33,133 bases of DNA, from the NCBI GenBank assembly GCA_016197185.1, contig JACPWH010000118.1:1-33133 (forward strand), given 5' to 3'. Below, piece after piece: positions 1-7,229 of the stretch. Source of the DNA: Ignavibacteriota bacterium (GTDB lineage Bacteria; Bacteroidota; Ignavibacteria; Kapaibacteriales; UBA961). The notes under the pieces were generated by a model. The model was not told the origin of the DNA, did no database searches, and saw nothing but the letters and a program-made list of their open reading frames with translations. Both the position numbers and the translations under genes were made by a program. Every line of letters begins with the position of its first letter. Within the stretch, counting starts at the first letter, position 1.

Positions 1-130
1 GGGATGCTATATCGGTAGAAAACAGAACGCATTATTGGTACATTCAATCCCGTTAGGGATGCTCTATCGGTAGAAAACAGAACGCATTATTGGTACATTC
101 AATCCCGTTAGGGATGCTATATCGGTAGAA
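1..130. repeat. 55-bp tandem repeat, at least 2.4 copies
   Basis: Positions 1-55 and 56-110 are the same 55-base unit with one difference (GCTATATCGG versus GCTCTATCGG), and 111-130 begins a third copy. Each unit contains the hairpin TCCC-gtta-GGGA (48-59 and 103-114) and the word ATCGGTAGAA, which is the reverse complement of the TTCTACCGAT found at 190-199 and near 7350. The array probably starts before the window. It is part of the dispersed hairpin-repeat family described below; nothing suggests that it is coding. Confidence 0.85.
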
Positions 131-140
131 CGAAAAACCA

Positions 141-217
141 ATATTCCGTCCCATACGGGACTTTAAGAGGAACAGGGGGTGTTCGCTTTTCTACCGATAT
201 TTCGCCCCTATGGGGGC
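141..217. repeat. Two-hairpin intergenic repeat module, copy 1
   Basis: Hairpin GTCCC-atac-GGGAC (148-161) is followed by CTTTAAGA, a G-rich spacer, TTTTCTACCGATAT and then a second hairpin GCCCC-tatg-GGGGC (204-217). The same order of parts occurs at 7306-7374, with different stem bases that still pair. This looks like a composite REP/BIME-type element. I know of no exact family name for it. Confidence 0.75.
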
Positions 218-226
218 TTAAGGATC

Positions 227-292
227 GTTTGTTCCGAAAGTTTGTTCCGAAACTACTATTGGTAATTATGGAACAAACGTTTCGGAACAAAC
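227..292. repeat. Long nested hairpin built from GTTTGTTCC words
   Basis: The left arm (227-253) contains two GTTTGTTCC words separated by GAAA. The right arm (270-292) contains two GGAACAAAC words separated by GTTTC. The arms pair over about 22 base pairs with one bulged base and a loop of roughly 21 bases. The inner 14-base arms GTTTGTTCCGAAAC (240-253) and GTTTCGGAACAAAC (279-292) are an exact inverted repeat in an alternative register. It could be a cruciform, a transposon-end-like palindrome or an RNA hairpin; no T-run follows it, so it is not an obvious terminator. Confidence 0.75.
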
Positions 293-374
293 GTTTTCAA
301 TTTCCCCGTTAGGAGATACATAGTAATAGCACCGCATACCGCACAAAATAATAAAGCTCCGGCGGAGCGACATA
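239..374. repeat. ~135-bp direct repeat, copy A
   Basis: This copy runs from the GTTTGTTCCGAAAC palindrome through a TTTCCCC-type hairpin to the hairpin GCTCC-ggc-GGAGC (356-368) and the word GACATA. Copy B at 391-524 has the same order of parts. The two copies diverge mainly in the middle. Confidence 0.75.
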
Positions 375-390
375 GGAATTTCACACCAAA

Positions 391-524
391 AGTTTGTTCC
401 GAAACTACTATTGGTAATAATGGAACAAAGTTTCGGAACAAATGTTTTCCATTTCCCCGATAGGGGATAAATCTCAATAGCAATGTGAAACCTAGAAATG
501 ACAAAGCTCCATCGGAGCGACATA
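391..524. repeat. ~135-bp direct repeat, copy B
   Basis: This is the second copy of the element at 239-374. It has the palindrome arms 392-405 and 430-442, the hairpin TCCCC-gata-GGGGA (454-467), and GCTCC-atc-GGAGC (506-518) followed by GACATA. Its stem is shorter than in copy A because the outer GTTTGTTCC word is missing. Translated frames across both copies are low-quality and give no recognisable protein. Confidence 0.75.
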
Positions 525-533
525 TTCCTGTGT

Positions 534-610
534 CACTCCTACGGAGCTTTAAGAAATGGGTCGGGGTGCATCTTACTATTACTATGCCGCTCCTAACAGA
601 GCTATAAGAA
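534..610. repeat. Small hairpins of the GCTCC/GGAGC repeat family
   Basis: CTCC-tac-GGAG (536-546) is followed by TTTAAGAAA, and the variant GCTC...GAGC (589-602) is followed by TATAAGAA. These have the same architecture as the 7255-7268 and 7306-7318 hairpins. With the features above and the terminator below, they account for most of the gene-free stretch 1-709. Confidence 0.6.
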
Positions 611-628
611 CGATTGATTTTTCCCCAC

Positions 629-668
629 AAAAAAAAGCGGTGAACGAACTAAATCGTCCACCGCTTTT
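629..668 (-). terminator. Intrinsic terminator of rpsA
   Basis: A perfect 10-base inverted repeat, AAAAGCGGTG (633-642) and CACCGCTTTT (659-668), flanks a 16-base loop. Read on the minus strand, the stem runs straight into eight T residues (629-636). It lies about 40 bases past the rpsA stop codon, which is the expected position and orientation. Confidence 0.9.
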
Positions 669-709
669 GTATGTATTGCACTTTTATAAAGTGCTTATCT
701 GTCTATTGC

Positions 710-2794
710 TTACGCCGCAGGAGTTTCATCTTCTGCTGCTGGAGCTTGCGCTTCAGGAGCTGCATCTTCGATTACCTCTGTTGTTGCAGGTGGCTCAATC
801 GGAGCAGGAGGAACTTCCTCAGGAGTTTGAGGAGCTTCTACCGGAGCAGGAGCTTCTACCGGTGCAGGTGCAGGAACTTCATTTGGAGCATCATTTGCTG
901 CCGATACTTCCGCTGCTGCTGCGAATGCGTTTGCCATTACCGAAGGAGCATTGTCTTCTTCCATGAACGCTGTTTCAACAGGCATTCCGCCTAAATCCTG
1001 ACGTTGTGAAGAATACTTTACGGAGTTCGGAACAGGGTGTACTGCATTGTATGCTTCGATTACTTCAGGGCTTTTTTCACGAAGTGCTTCTACTGCCGAA
1101 AGTACTATTTTCTTTGCTTCCTTGTCGAATTCAACTACACGAAGCGGCAATAAATCACCTACGTGGAAGAACTCGGCAATGTTACGCACAGGAGCGAATG
1201 AAAGTTGTGATACAGGTACGAACCCGTCCACGCCTTCAGGAAGTTCAACGATTACACCTTTTTCAATGATGCGTTCAATCTTACCTTCTGTTTCCGCGCC
1301 TACTTGATAACGGTCTGAGAACAATTCCCAAGGATTGTCTGTAATTTGTTTGTGTCCGAGAGCAATTCTGCGGTTTGAAGCGTCGATGTTCAACACGATT
1401 ACTTCAAGAGCATCACCTTTTTTGGTGAATTCGCCCGGATGGCGGATTTTCTTCGTCCATGATAAGTCGCTGATGTGTACAAGCCCGTCAACGCCCGGCT
1501 CGAGTTCAACGAACAAACCGAAGTTTGTAAGATTGCGAACGATACCGTTGTGAACCGACCCGACAGGATATTTCTGGAGAAGGTCTTGCCATGGATCAGG
1601 ATCCAATTGTTTCATACCGAGCGCAAGTTTCTTGTCGTTCTTATCGATGCTGAGAACCATTGCTTCTACGATTTGACCCATAGAAACCATTTGTGACGGA
1701 TGTTTGATGTGCTGTGTCCATGACATTTCGCTGATGTGGATAAGCCCTTCAACGCCCTTTTCAATTTCGATAAATGCACCGTAATCAGTCAAGCTGACAA
1801 CCTTACCATGAACCGTAGTTTTCGGCTCGTATTTCTCTCCGATTGTTTCCCATGGATGAGGAGTAAGTTGTTTCATGCCGAGCGAAATTCTGCGTTTGTC
1901 ACCGTCGAAATCAAGTACAACAACTTTAACCATTTGGTCGAGTTGTACGATTTCCGATGGATGTGTAACACGACCCCATGATAGGTCTGTGATGTGTACC
2001 AAACCGTCCACGCCACCCAAGTCCACGAAGATACCGAAGTCGGATATTGCCTTGACTGCTCCTTCGAGGATAAGACCTTTTTCGAGTGTTTCAAGGATTT
2101 TACCGCGCTGCTCTGCGATTTGCTCTTCGAGAAGAATCTTATGGCTCACCACTACGTTTTCGTTCGGATGGTTGATTTTCACAACGCGAACATCAATTAC
2201 TTTGCTAACCCAAGCATCGAAGTCACGCACAGGGCGTACATCAATTTGTGAACCCGGTAAAAACGCTTCAATTCCCAAAAGGTCAACAACCATACCGCCC
2301 TTAATGCGGCGAAGGATGCGGACAGGAACGATTTGTTGTGTGTTAAACAGGTTCATGATGTCATCCCATGTCTTCATGAAGTCTGCACGACGACGTGAAA
2401 GGACAAGTTTTCCGGTTGCATCTTCGATTGTTTCTACGAATACGTCAATTTCTTCGCCTAATTCGAGTACATTAGCAGAGATAAATTCAGCGCGCGGTAC
2501 AACGCCAAGTGATTTGAATCCTATATCAACAAAAATAGAGTCTTTGGTCATCGAGACGACTTTACCACGGACTAATTCATCTTGCTTAATATTTGTGAGG
2601 GTTTTTTCATAAAGGGAAGCAAACGAACTATCATCCATAAAGGGAAGTTCTACGTTCCCTTCGGCTATATCAATCACAGACATACGCTTTTTTGCGGGAG
2701 CTGCAGGAGCAGAAACCACAGGTGCAGGAGCTTGCTCCGCAACCGCGATTGCCTCTGCTACTTCCGGTAGCGTATTATCAATTAAATCAGACAT
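710..2794 (-). CDS. rpsA: 30S ribosomal protein S1
   Basis: Ribosomal protein S1 binds mRNA and helps the 30S subunit initiate translation. The 694-aa product has six S1 (OB-fold) domains at about residues 74-138, 155-220, 240-308, 325-395, 412-483 and 498-566. The later domains show the typical GxFVxLxxGVDGLVHISDLSW pattern. An Ala/Pro/Glu-rich tail (about 615-694) follows; E. coli S1 is 557 aa, so this tail and an N-terminal Ala/Pro extension (20-36) account for the extra length. The start is supported by AAAAGGA about 8 bases upstream of ATG. The gene stands alone, with a promoter-like site 160 bases upstream and an intrinsic terminator downstream. Long open frames on the opposite strand are shadows of its codon usage. 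Confidence 0.97.
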   Translation of the reverse strand: MSDLIDNTLPEVAEAIAVAEQAPAPVVSAPAAPAKKRMSVIDIAEGNVELPFMDDSSFASLYEKTLTNIKQDELVRGKVVSMTKDSIFVDIGFKSLGVVPRAEFISANVLELGEEIDVFVETIEDATGKLVLSRRRADFMKTWDDIMNLFNTQQIVPVRILRRIKGGMVVDLLGIEAFLPGSQIDVRPVRDFDAWVSKVIDVRVVKINHPNENVVVSHKILLEEQIAEQRGKILETLEKGLILEGAVKAISDFGIFVDLGGVDGLVHITDLSWGRVTHPSEIVQLDQMVKVVVLDFDGDKRRISLGMKQLTPHPWETIGEKYEPKTTVHGKVVSLTDYGAFIEIEKGVEGLIHISEMSWTQHIKHPSQMVSMGQIVEAMVLSIDKNDKKLALGMKQLDPDPWQDLLQKYPVGSVHNGIVRNLTNFGLFVELEPGVDGLVHISDLSWTKKIRHPGEFTKKGDALEVIVLNIDASNRRIALGHKQITDNPWELFSDRYQVGAETEGKIERIIEKGVIVELPEGVDGFVPVSQLSFAPVRNIAEFFHVGDLLPLRVVEFDKEAKKIVLSAVEALREKSPEVIEAYNAVHPVPNSVKYSSQRQDLGGMPVETAFMEEDNAPSVMANAFAAAAEVSAANDAPNEVPAPAPVEAPAPVEAPQTPEEVPPAPIEPPATTEVIEDAAPEAQAPAAEDETPAA

Positions 2795-2956
2795 ATTATA
2801 ATTCCTTTTGTGAATATCAGGCGTTAAAATTTACAAGTGAAACAGTGCCGCTGGGTGTTCCCGAGTAATCATTTTACTACCTTACATTCGGTTTTTTGAT
2901 TAGTTGAACAAATAATATTAAAGCGGCTTTCCCCTGCAACGCTTGCGAGAGGATTA
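2795..2956 (-). promoter_or_regulatory. Long 5' leader of rpsA
   Basis: If transcription starts just downstream of the TAATTTTG box, the rpsA mRNA has a leader of about 155 bases. It contains GCCGCT (2848-2853) and AGCGGC (near 2922-2927), which can pair across about 70 bases. E. coli S1 represses its own translation through a structured leader, so an analogous autoregulatory leader is possible here. This is inference from length and pairing only. Confidence 0.3.
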
Positions 2957-2987
2957 CAAAATTACGATTTTTTGATGTAAATGCCAA
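2957..2987 (-). promoter_or_regulatory. Bacteroidota-type promoter of rpsA
   Basis: On the minus strand TTGG is followed 20 bases after TTG by TAATTTTG, matching the Bacteroidota vegetative sigma-factor pattern (TTG/TTTG at about -33, TAnnTTTG at about -7). The -7 box is at 2957-2964 and the TTG at 2985-2987. The ten bases CGTAATTTTG recur exactly at the box upstream of the 25301 gene. Confidence 0.6.
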
Positions 2988-3130
2988 GAAATTTCGTGCG
3001 GGGAGAGGGGGTGTGGAGAAGTTTTTTTGAGGGGATTTGGGGGTATGGAGTGAGAATTGAGCCGGTTGATGTAAATTTTCAGGTGAGAAAAATGACTGCT
3101 TTTCTATGGTGGATTGAATAGAATCGCTTA

Positions 3131-3266
3131 AATTCCCCTCTCGGGAGGGGTAGGGGTGGGTTGGTCATGCAGGTAAGCAAGGAAGCCACCCCGTCCTTCG
3201 GACACCCCTCCATTGGAGGGGAATTCTCCCGTCCCTCGGACAACCCTCCATTGGAGGGGAATTCTC
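3131..3266. repeat. CCCTCCATTGGAGGG hairpin repeat cluster
   Basis: Positions 3191-3228 and 3229-3266 are tandem 38-base copies with two differences. Each contains GTCC-(t/c)tc-GGAC followed by a CCCTCC-att-GGAGGG hairpin and GAATTCTC. At 3131-3162 an inverted, shorter relative (CCCCTC-tcgg-GAGGGG, then TAGGGGTGG) faces them. The cluster fills the otherwise gene-free interval 2988-3299. It differs in sequence from the GCTCC/GGAGC family at the left end. Such GC-rich intergenic palindromes are common in Bacteroidota/Chlorobiota genomes; their function is not established. Confidence 0.75.
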
Positions 3267-3299
3267 TTCAAGTGTTAAGTCTTATAAATAGTTGGGATG

Positions 3300-4022
3300 T
3301 TATTTCCTCAAAAAATACCAATTCACGTTCAACATAAGATTCATCCTGTTAGCAATTGGATCAACTGACATTGGTACTAAAATATTACCTGAATACGGTG
3401 TATGGAGTGTTTCTCCAAAAAAATTATGAATAGTATAGGATAATTCACATTGAAGTCCTATTTTTTCATGTAACAGATATTCAAAACTCATCAATGGTTC
3501 TAAAAAAAATTGTGCTTCATTATACTCACGTGAGCCAACTCCTTGAATTTGTTTGTTTGAGATATATTGTGTTCTGCCAAAACGAACTCCGAGCACATTA
3601 TAAAGATTTGAAGTGAACTTGCTATTGAATAATATTCCAAGTGAGAATCGAATCACCCTAGTCTGCAACTCAGTTTCAACATTTACTGTATCATATCTAC
3701 CTGAACTATTTTTTAGTAGAACTGGTTGTAATTCTAGTGACTTCTTGTTTTTATATCCGAAACCTGCTTCAAAATGGTGGATACCATTTTGATTTATTGA
3801 AATGTATAATCGTGGTGTAGTATAGGCATCATTATTTATGAACAAAGGATTTAATGAAGTACCAATTCCCCATGCAATATTATCAAAACCTTTTAGTGAA
3901 TCCGATGAAGAATGGGTTGTAGTTGAATCATTGATAGATCGTAACGTATTTTGTGCAAACGAAAATTCTGGTTTGAATAGAAACAGTGTAAATAAGATTG
4001 TTAACAGTTTGGTTGTTCTCAT
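3300..4022 (-). CDS. Putative outer-membrane beta-barrel protein
   Basis: The function is unknown. The 240-aa product starts with a signal peptide (MRTTKLLTILFTLFLFKPEF, cleavage after FAQ). It then shows alternating aromatic/polar strands typical of a small outer-membrane barrel, ending in an aromatic-rich strand (LNVNWYFLRK). I chose the ATG at 4022 because it begins the signal peptide. The frame stays open to a TTG at 4085, but that would put extra hydrophobic residues ahead of the signal peptide and overlap a TAnnTTTG promoter-like box at 4083-4090. No strong Shine-Dalgarno sequence is visible, which is common in this phylum. It is single-copy here, divergent from the Lol permease. Confidence 0.65.
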   Translation of the reverse strand: MRTTKLLTILFTLFLFKPEFSFAQNTLRSINDSTTTHSSSDSLKGFDNIAWGIGTSLNPLFINNDAYTTPRLYISINQNGIHHFEAGFGYKNKKSLELQPVLLKNSSGRYDTVNVETELQTRVIRFSLGILFNSKFTSNLYNVLGVRFGRTQYISNKQIQGVGSREYNEAQFFLEPLMSFEYLLHEKIGLQCELSYTIHNFFGETLHTPYSGNILVPMSVDPIANRMNLMLNVNWYFLRK

Positions 4023-4082
4023 GAAATATAGAATAAAGGATAATAAATATAAGTGAAATAGAAATAATTTTGGATTTACGAA

Positions 4083-4090
4083 CAAAAATA
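4083..4090 (-). promoter_or_regulatory. Promoter -7-like box (TATTTTTG)
   Basis: TATTTTTG on the minus strand matches TAnnTTTG, about 60 bases before the ATG at 4022. No clear TTG lies at the expected upstream distance, so this is a weak call. Confidence 0.3.
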
Positions 4091-4246
4091 GAAGTTTTTA
4101 CTCCTAAATTAAATGATTGTTCTCGGTAGTAACACTTCAAACTGGAAAATATCACGCAATTCCTGTTATTACCCGCCAATTTTTCCATTTCAATATGATA
4201 TATTGCCATTTGAAAAACGTTTATTCATCTTGCAAGCCACGCCTCT

Positions 4247-5476
4247 ATGCCCTTATCCCTTCGATTTGCACTTCGGTACATGCGTACTTCGCGCAGAAGC
4301 GTGAATTTTATCTCTATAATTTCGGGTATTTCCCTCCTCGGAATCGCCGTAGGAGTAGCCGCACTTATTTGTGTGATGTCTATTTTCAATGGGTTTAGGG
4401 ATTTACTCCAATCCATGCTGATCGGGTTCGACCCGCATATCCGTATAACTGCAATTGCCGAACCGAAGACTCACCAAATCGATACGTCCCTCCTCACATT
4501 ACTCCGTTCCAAACCGGAAGTTGAGGCTGCTTCGGTAATTCTGCAAGGTAGAATTATTATGATAAAGGGAGCAAATTCCCAAGTGTTTATGCTCAATAGC
4601 GTGAATCATACGGAGATAGATCAGGTTTCCGGTGTGAAAGCTGCTGTCAATTTTGGTGTGTTTGACATTTCTAAGAAAAACAATTTCTATCGTGTTGTGC
4701 TCGGTACTGGCGTAGCAGACAAGCTCAGGGCAATGCCCGGTGATACCCTCACTCTCCTTTCTCCGTTGGAAATTGAACAGGCAGCAACCGGATACTATAA
4801 ACCTAATGGGATAACCGCAATCGTTTCGGGGATTTTCCAATCCAACGCCAAGGAATACGACCAGTTCTACACCTACGGCTCGCAGGAACTTGGCAAGAAA
4901 CTCTTCTCGTCCAAATCATACTTTATCGATGTGCGTTTGCATAATCTTGATAAGGTACAGGAATTTGCCAAGGATGTAAAGTCGTCGCTCCCTGCCAACG
5001 CTACCATCGAAACGTGGTTCGACCTTCACAAGGAGCTCTATGGCGTGATGCAATTCGAACGGTTAGTCTCTTTCAGTATTATCAGTATAATTGTGCTTGT
5101 GGCAGTGTTTAATATCCTTGCATCACTTACTATGACCGTAGTGCAGAAACGACATGATATTGCCCTGCTCAAGGCAATCGGAGCGACGGATAAGTTAGTT
5201 GGGAATATATTTCTTGCCGAGGGTATTCTCATTGGTATTATAGCAGTCGGCGGGGGTGTAATCTTAGGTCTTGGCTTGTGTTATGGTCAGCAACAATACG
5301 GATGGTTCGGGCTTGACCGTTCTAAGTTTATTATATCGGCTATACCTGTTTCGATTTATTCGAGTGATGTGGTGATGGTGTGTATTGTGGCGTTGCTGCT
5401 CTGTTTTGGGGCTACTATTTATCCTGCGAGACGGGCTGCTCGGATGGCGATTTCGCAGTCGTTGAGGGAGCAGTAG
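4247..5476 (+). CDS. LolC/LolE-type lipoprotein-releasing ABC permease
   Basis: This is a probable inner-membrane subunit of the system that extracts lipoproteins from the inner membrane and passes them to LolA. The 409-aa length is typical of LolC/LolE. A first transmembrane helix (about residues 20-50) follows the family-like N-terminus FALRYMRTSRRSVNFIS. A large periplasmic domain (about 50-265) comes next, then three C-terminal helices of the FtsX/MacB permease fold, including the RHDIALLKAIGAT-like coupling segment (here KRHDIALLKAIGAT, about 302-315). No LolD-type ATPase lies next to it. A LolA homologue is encoded about 7 kb away on the other strand. LolC and LolE cannot be told apart here, and another FtsX-family exporter is possible. 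Confidence 0.85.
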   Translation: MPLSLRFALRYMRTSRRSVNFISIISGISLLGIAVGVAALICVMSIFNGFRDLLQSMLIGFDPHIRITAIAEPKTHQIDTSLLTLLRSKPEVEAASVILQGRIIMIKGANSQVFMLNSVNHTEIDQVSGVKAAVNFGVFDISKKNNFYRVVLGTGVADKLRAMPGDTLTLLSPLEIEQAATGYYKPNGITAIVSGIFQSNAKEYDQFYTYGSQELGKKLFSSKSYFIDVRLHNLDKVQEFAKDVKSSLPANATIETWFDLHKELYGVMQFERLVSFSIISIIVLVAVFNILASLTMTVVQKRHDIALLKAIGATDKLVGNIFLAEGILIGIIAVGGGVILGLGLCYGQQQYGWFGLDRSKFIISAIPVSIYSSDVVMVCIVALLLCFGATIYPARRAARMAISQSLREQ

Positions 5477-5570
5477 GGGGGAATGATGTTAATTGGACAC
5501 CAACTAACATAAACATGAATGAATACAACTAAAATATTAATTTGTTAATTTCACAATTCTAAATATAGCA

Positions 5571-6338
5571 ATGACTTCTGAAACAAATAATATAAATAAT
5601 AATTATGTAGTATGTTTTTCACCAACGGAAAAACATATTATTGAGATAAAGAAATGGGTTTATGAAGAACCCGAAAAAACCGGAGTAAGATTTCATTACA
5701 ATTGGAATAAAATTGAATCAGCTTTTGATGATAATCGATTAGTAACAATTATCCATAGAAAAAGAGCAATTGGCTTCGCAACATTTTGTTTTGATGACGA
5801 TTATACAATATATATCGTGATTGCAGATGTTAAGCATTCATACCGAAAAAAAGGTGTAGGCAAAAAACTGATAAAGGAACTATTAAACCACTTCAAGAGC
5901 AAAGGTATACTTGTTGCATACTTGGAATGCTCACCAGAAAATTCTGAACCATTTTGGAAAAAAATTGGATTTATTGAGTTCCCTGACCCACTTAATGATT
6001 CTAATTTAAGTGGTTCGCGAAACAAACAACTTTACAATATTTTAACAGATTACTTGGAGTCGAATACTAATCAGAATGCAGATGAACGTATTGAGTTATG
6101 GAATGATGAACCTTATAGGTGCGAGAATTCACCTCCAACTTATTTTTGGAACATTAACTTTATACCGGGAACTAGAAAACTATCAATACCTATTATTCAC
6201 CCTGCTTTCAAAGATTGGAGAATGAGATGGACTATTCACGGAGAAACAGTCAAAGATAAAGATTGCAAGGCCAAGTATTTTAGAAGAGATATTGACATGA
6301 GGACATTTATCTTCATAGAAGAACTGCCAATTATTTAA
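5571..6338 (+). CDS. GNAT-family N-acetyltransferase with extra C-terminal domain
   Basis: This is a predicted acetyl-CoA-dependent acyltransferase of unknown substrate. The GNAT core spans about residues 20-140. Motif A is RKKGVG at 92-97 (the R/Q-x-x-G-x-G/A acetyl-CoA loop), followed by KKLIKELLNHFKSKG and then the motif-B-like YLECSPENSEPFWKKIGF. Residues about 150-255 form a second segment (containing ELWNDEPYRCENSPPTYFW) that I do not recognise. The gene is visibly more AT-rich than its neighbours and has no strong ribosome binding site. It sits just before a toxin-antitoxin pair, in a region bounded by direct repeats, which suggests horizontal acquisition. Confidence 0.8.
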   Translation: MTSETNNINNNYVVCFSPTEKHIIEIKKWVYEEPEKTGVRFHYNWNKIESAFDDNRLVTIIHRKRAIGFATFCFDDDYTIYIVIADVKHSYRKKGVGKKLIKELLNHFKSKGILVAYLECSPENSEPFWKKIGFIEFPDPLNDSNLSGSRNKQLYNILTDYLESNTNQNADERIELWNDEPYRCENSPPTYFWNINFIPGTRKLSIPIIHPAFKDWRMRWTIHGETVKDKDCKAKYFRRDIDMRTFIFIEELPII

Positions 6339-6403
6339 GTCGAATCAGACGTTACACCTTACTTTAATTACTTACACTTGCCAACTAATGAATGAACTAT
6401 TTT
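6335..6403 (+). repeat. Direct repeat left of the toxin-antitoxin pair
   Basis: The repeat begins at TTAAGT, overlapping the acetyltransferase stop codon. It contains a 23-base core (6351-6373; GTTACACCT then TACTTTAATTACTT) that matches 7090-7112 at 22 of 23 positions, then GCCAACTAAT (6380-6389) and TAATGAATGAACTATTT (6386-6402). The matching parts on the right side are at 7074-7122 and 7213-7229. Confidence 0.75.
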
Positions 6404-6457
6404 CGCTCAGATTTCGTTAATTTAATAAAAAACAACCAAATATCAAGGAGTTTGCTA

Positions 6458-6700
6458 ATGACCTACACACTGACATTCGAAGAAGCCAAGCAAAAGCTTG
6501 AAGAAATCATCCCTTTGCTTGAGGGTAATGATGTTATCCTAACAAGTAATGGTGTCCCGACTGCACGCATTTTACCCATTACGATACCAAACACAATTCG
6601 TAAGGCAGGAAGTGCCAAAGGGATAATTGTTGAAATGTCCGATAATTTTGATGCACCGATGGATGAATTTAAGGAATACGACAATGAAGCTACTTCTTGA
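6458..6700 (+). CDS. Phd/YefM-type antitoxin of a PIN toxin pair
   Basis: This 80-aa predicted antitoxin should bind and neutralise the PIN-domain toxin encoded immediately downstream and repress their shared promoter. The N-terminus (TLTFEEAKQKLEEIIPLL) and the central ILTSNGVPTARILPI segment match the Phd/YefM fold. The C-terminal GSAKG...DNFDAP...DEFKEY tail is typical of antitoxins paired with Sll0205-type PIN toxins. I chose ATG 6458 because AAGGAG sits 7 bases upstream (6445-6450); a longer in-frame start at 6392 lacks a ribosome binding site and would extend into the flanking repeat. The stop overlaps the toxin start by 17 bases. The antitoxin frame is intact although the toxin is broken. 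Confidence 0.85.
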   Translation: MTYTLTFEEAKQKLEEIIPLLEGNDVILTSNGVPTARILPITIPNTIRKAGSAKGIIVEMSDNFDAPMDEFKEYDNEATS

Positions 6701-7069
6701 CACCCATACTTTTCTTTGGTTTATTGAAAATCATAAGAATCTTTCGGAAGCATCTCGAAAGCTAATTGAAACAACACAAGATGAAGTATATGTGAGTATT
6801 GTAACCCCCTGGGAAATTGCAATTAAAACTAATATTGCAAGCTTATTCTAAGTAAACCGATTGAAGAAATATTCCCTTCTGAAATGACACTAAATAATTT
6901 CTTGGTTTTGCCAATAACCTATGATCATATTGCTATGCTCGGGAAACTACCATTTCATCACAATGATCCATTCGATAGGATGCTGATAGCTCAAGCAAAA
7001 CATTTATCACTAAGTATTGTGTCTCGCGATACCGCATTTGACCATTATGAAATTCAAAGAACATGGTAA
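6684..7069 (+). pseudogene. PIN-domain (VapC-like) toxin, frameshifted
   Basis: PIN toxins are Mg-dependent ribonucleases. The first part (6684-6851, 55 aa) reads MKLLLDTHTFLWFIE...SIVTPWEIAIKTNIA, with conserved Asp6 and Glu44, and then hits TAA at 6849-6851. The rest of the family continues in the +2 frame: KLILSKPIEEIF, then NNFLVLPITYDHIAMLGKLP, HHNDPFDRMLIAQA and VSRDTAFDHYE up to TAA at 7067-7069. Restoring one A near 6838-6841 (GCAAGCTT to GCAAAGCTT) fuses the parts into a protein of about 128 aa, the family's usual size, carrying all the expected acidic residues. The break is either a real one-base deletion or a sequencing error; there is no long homopolymer or obvious slippery site. 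Confidence 0.85.
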
Positions 7070-7073
7070 CGCC

Positions 7074-7229
7074 TTAAGTTATCCGCAGTGTTACACCTAA
7101 CTTTAATTACTTGCCAAATAATAAATTAAGACAGTATCTATTACATCTGTTAGCTACTTAATTTGAATATGTATTTTATTGATGTAAGTTACAACAAAGA
7201 CAGAACATGATGTAATGAATGAACTATTT
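7074..7229 (+). repeat. Direct repeat right of the toxin-antitoxin pair (split copy)
   Basis: The repeat begins TTAAGT just after the toxin stop codon. Its 23-base core at 7090-7112 matches 6351-6373, and GCCAAATAAT follows at 7113-7122. The second block, TAATGAATGAACTATTT (7213-7229), lies about 90 bases further on, whereas in the left copy the two blocks adjoin. Recombination between the cores would remove the toxin-antitoxin pair exactly. Confidence 0.7.

Noticed and set aside
1-130. CRISPR-like array
   Set aside because: The whole 55-base unit, including what would be the spacers, is identical between copies, so there is no spacer diversity. No cas genes are nearby.
256-630. 124-aa and 85-aa open frames on the minus strand in the repeat region
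   Set aside because: They run through palindromic repeats, give low-complexity, duplicated peptides and have no ribosome binding site or recognisable domain.
1875-2612. 245-aa open frame antisense to rpsA, with smaller ones around it
   Set aside because: These are shadows of rpsA codon usage; the rpsA frame is certain and the antisense peptides are rich in Ser/Thr/Arg without any fold signal.
3928-4209. 93-aa minus-strand frame overlapping the start of the outer-membrane gene
   Set aside because: It overlaps the signal peptide region of the real gene in another frame and lacks a ribosome binding site and family similarity.
6392-6457. Longer N-terminus for the antitoxin
   Set aside because: The extension translates flanking repeat DNA; AAGGAG and the family's normal N-terminus both point to ATG 6458.
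6838-6851. Programmed frameshift in the PIN toxin
   Set aside because: There is no slippery heptamer, long A/T run or downstream stem; a plain one-base deletion or sequencing error is simpler.
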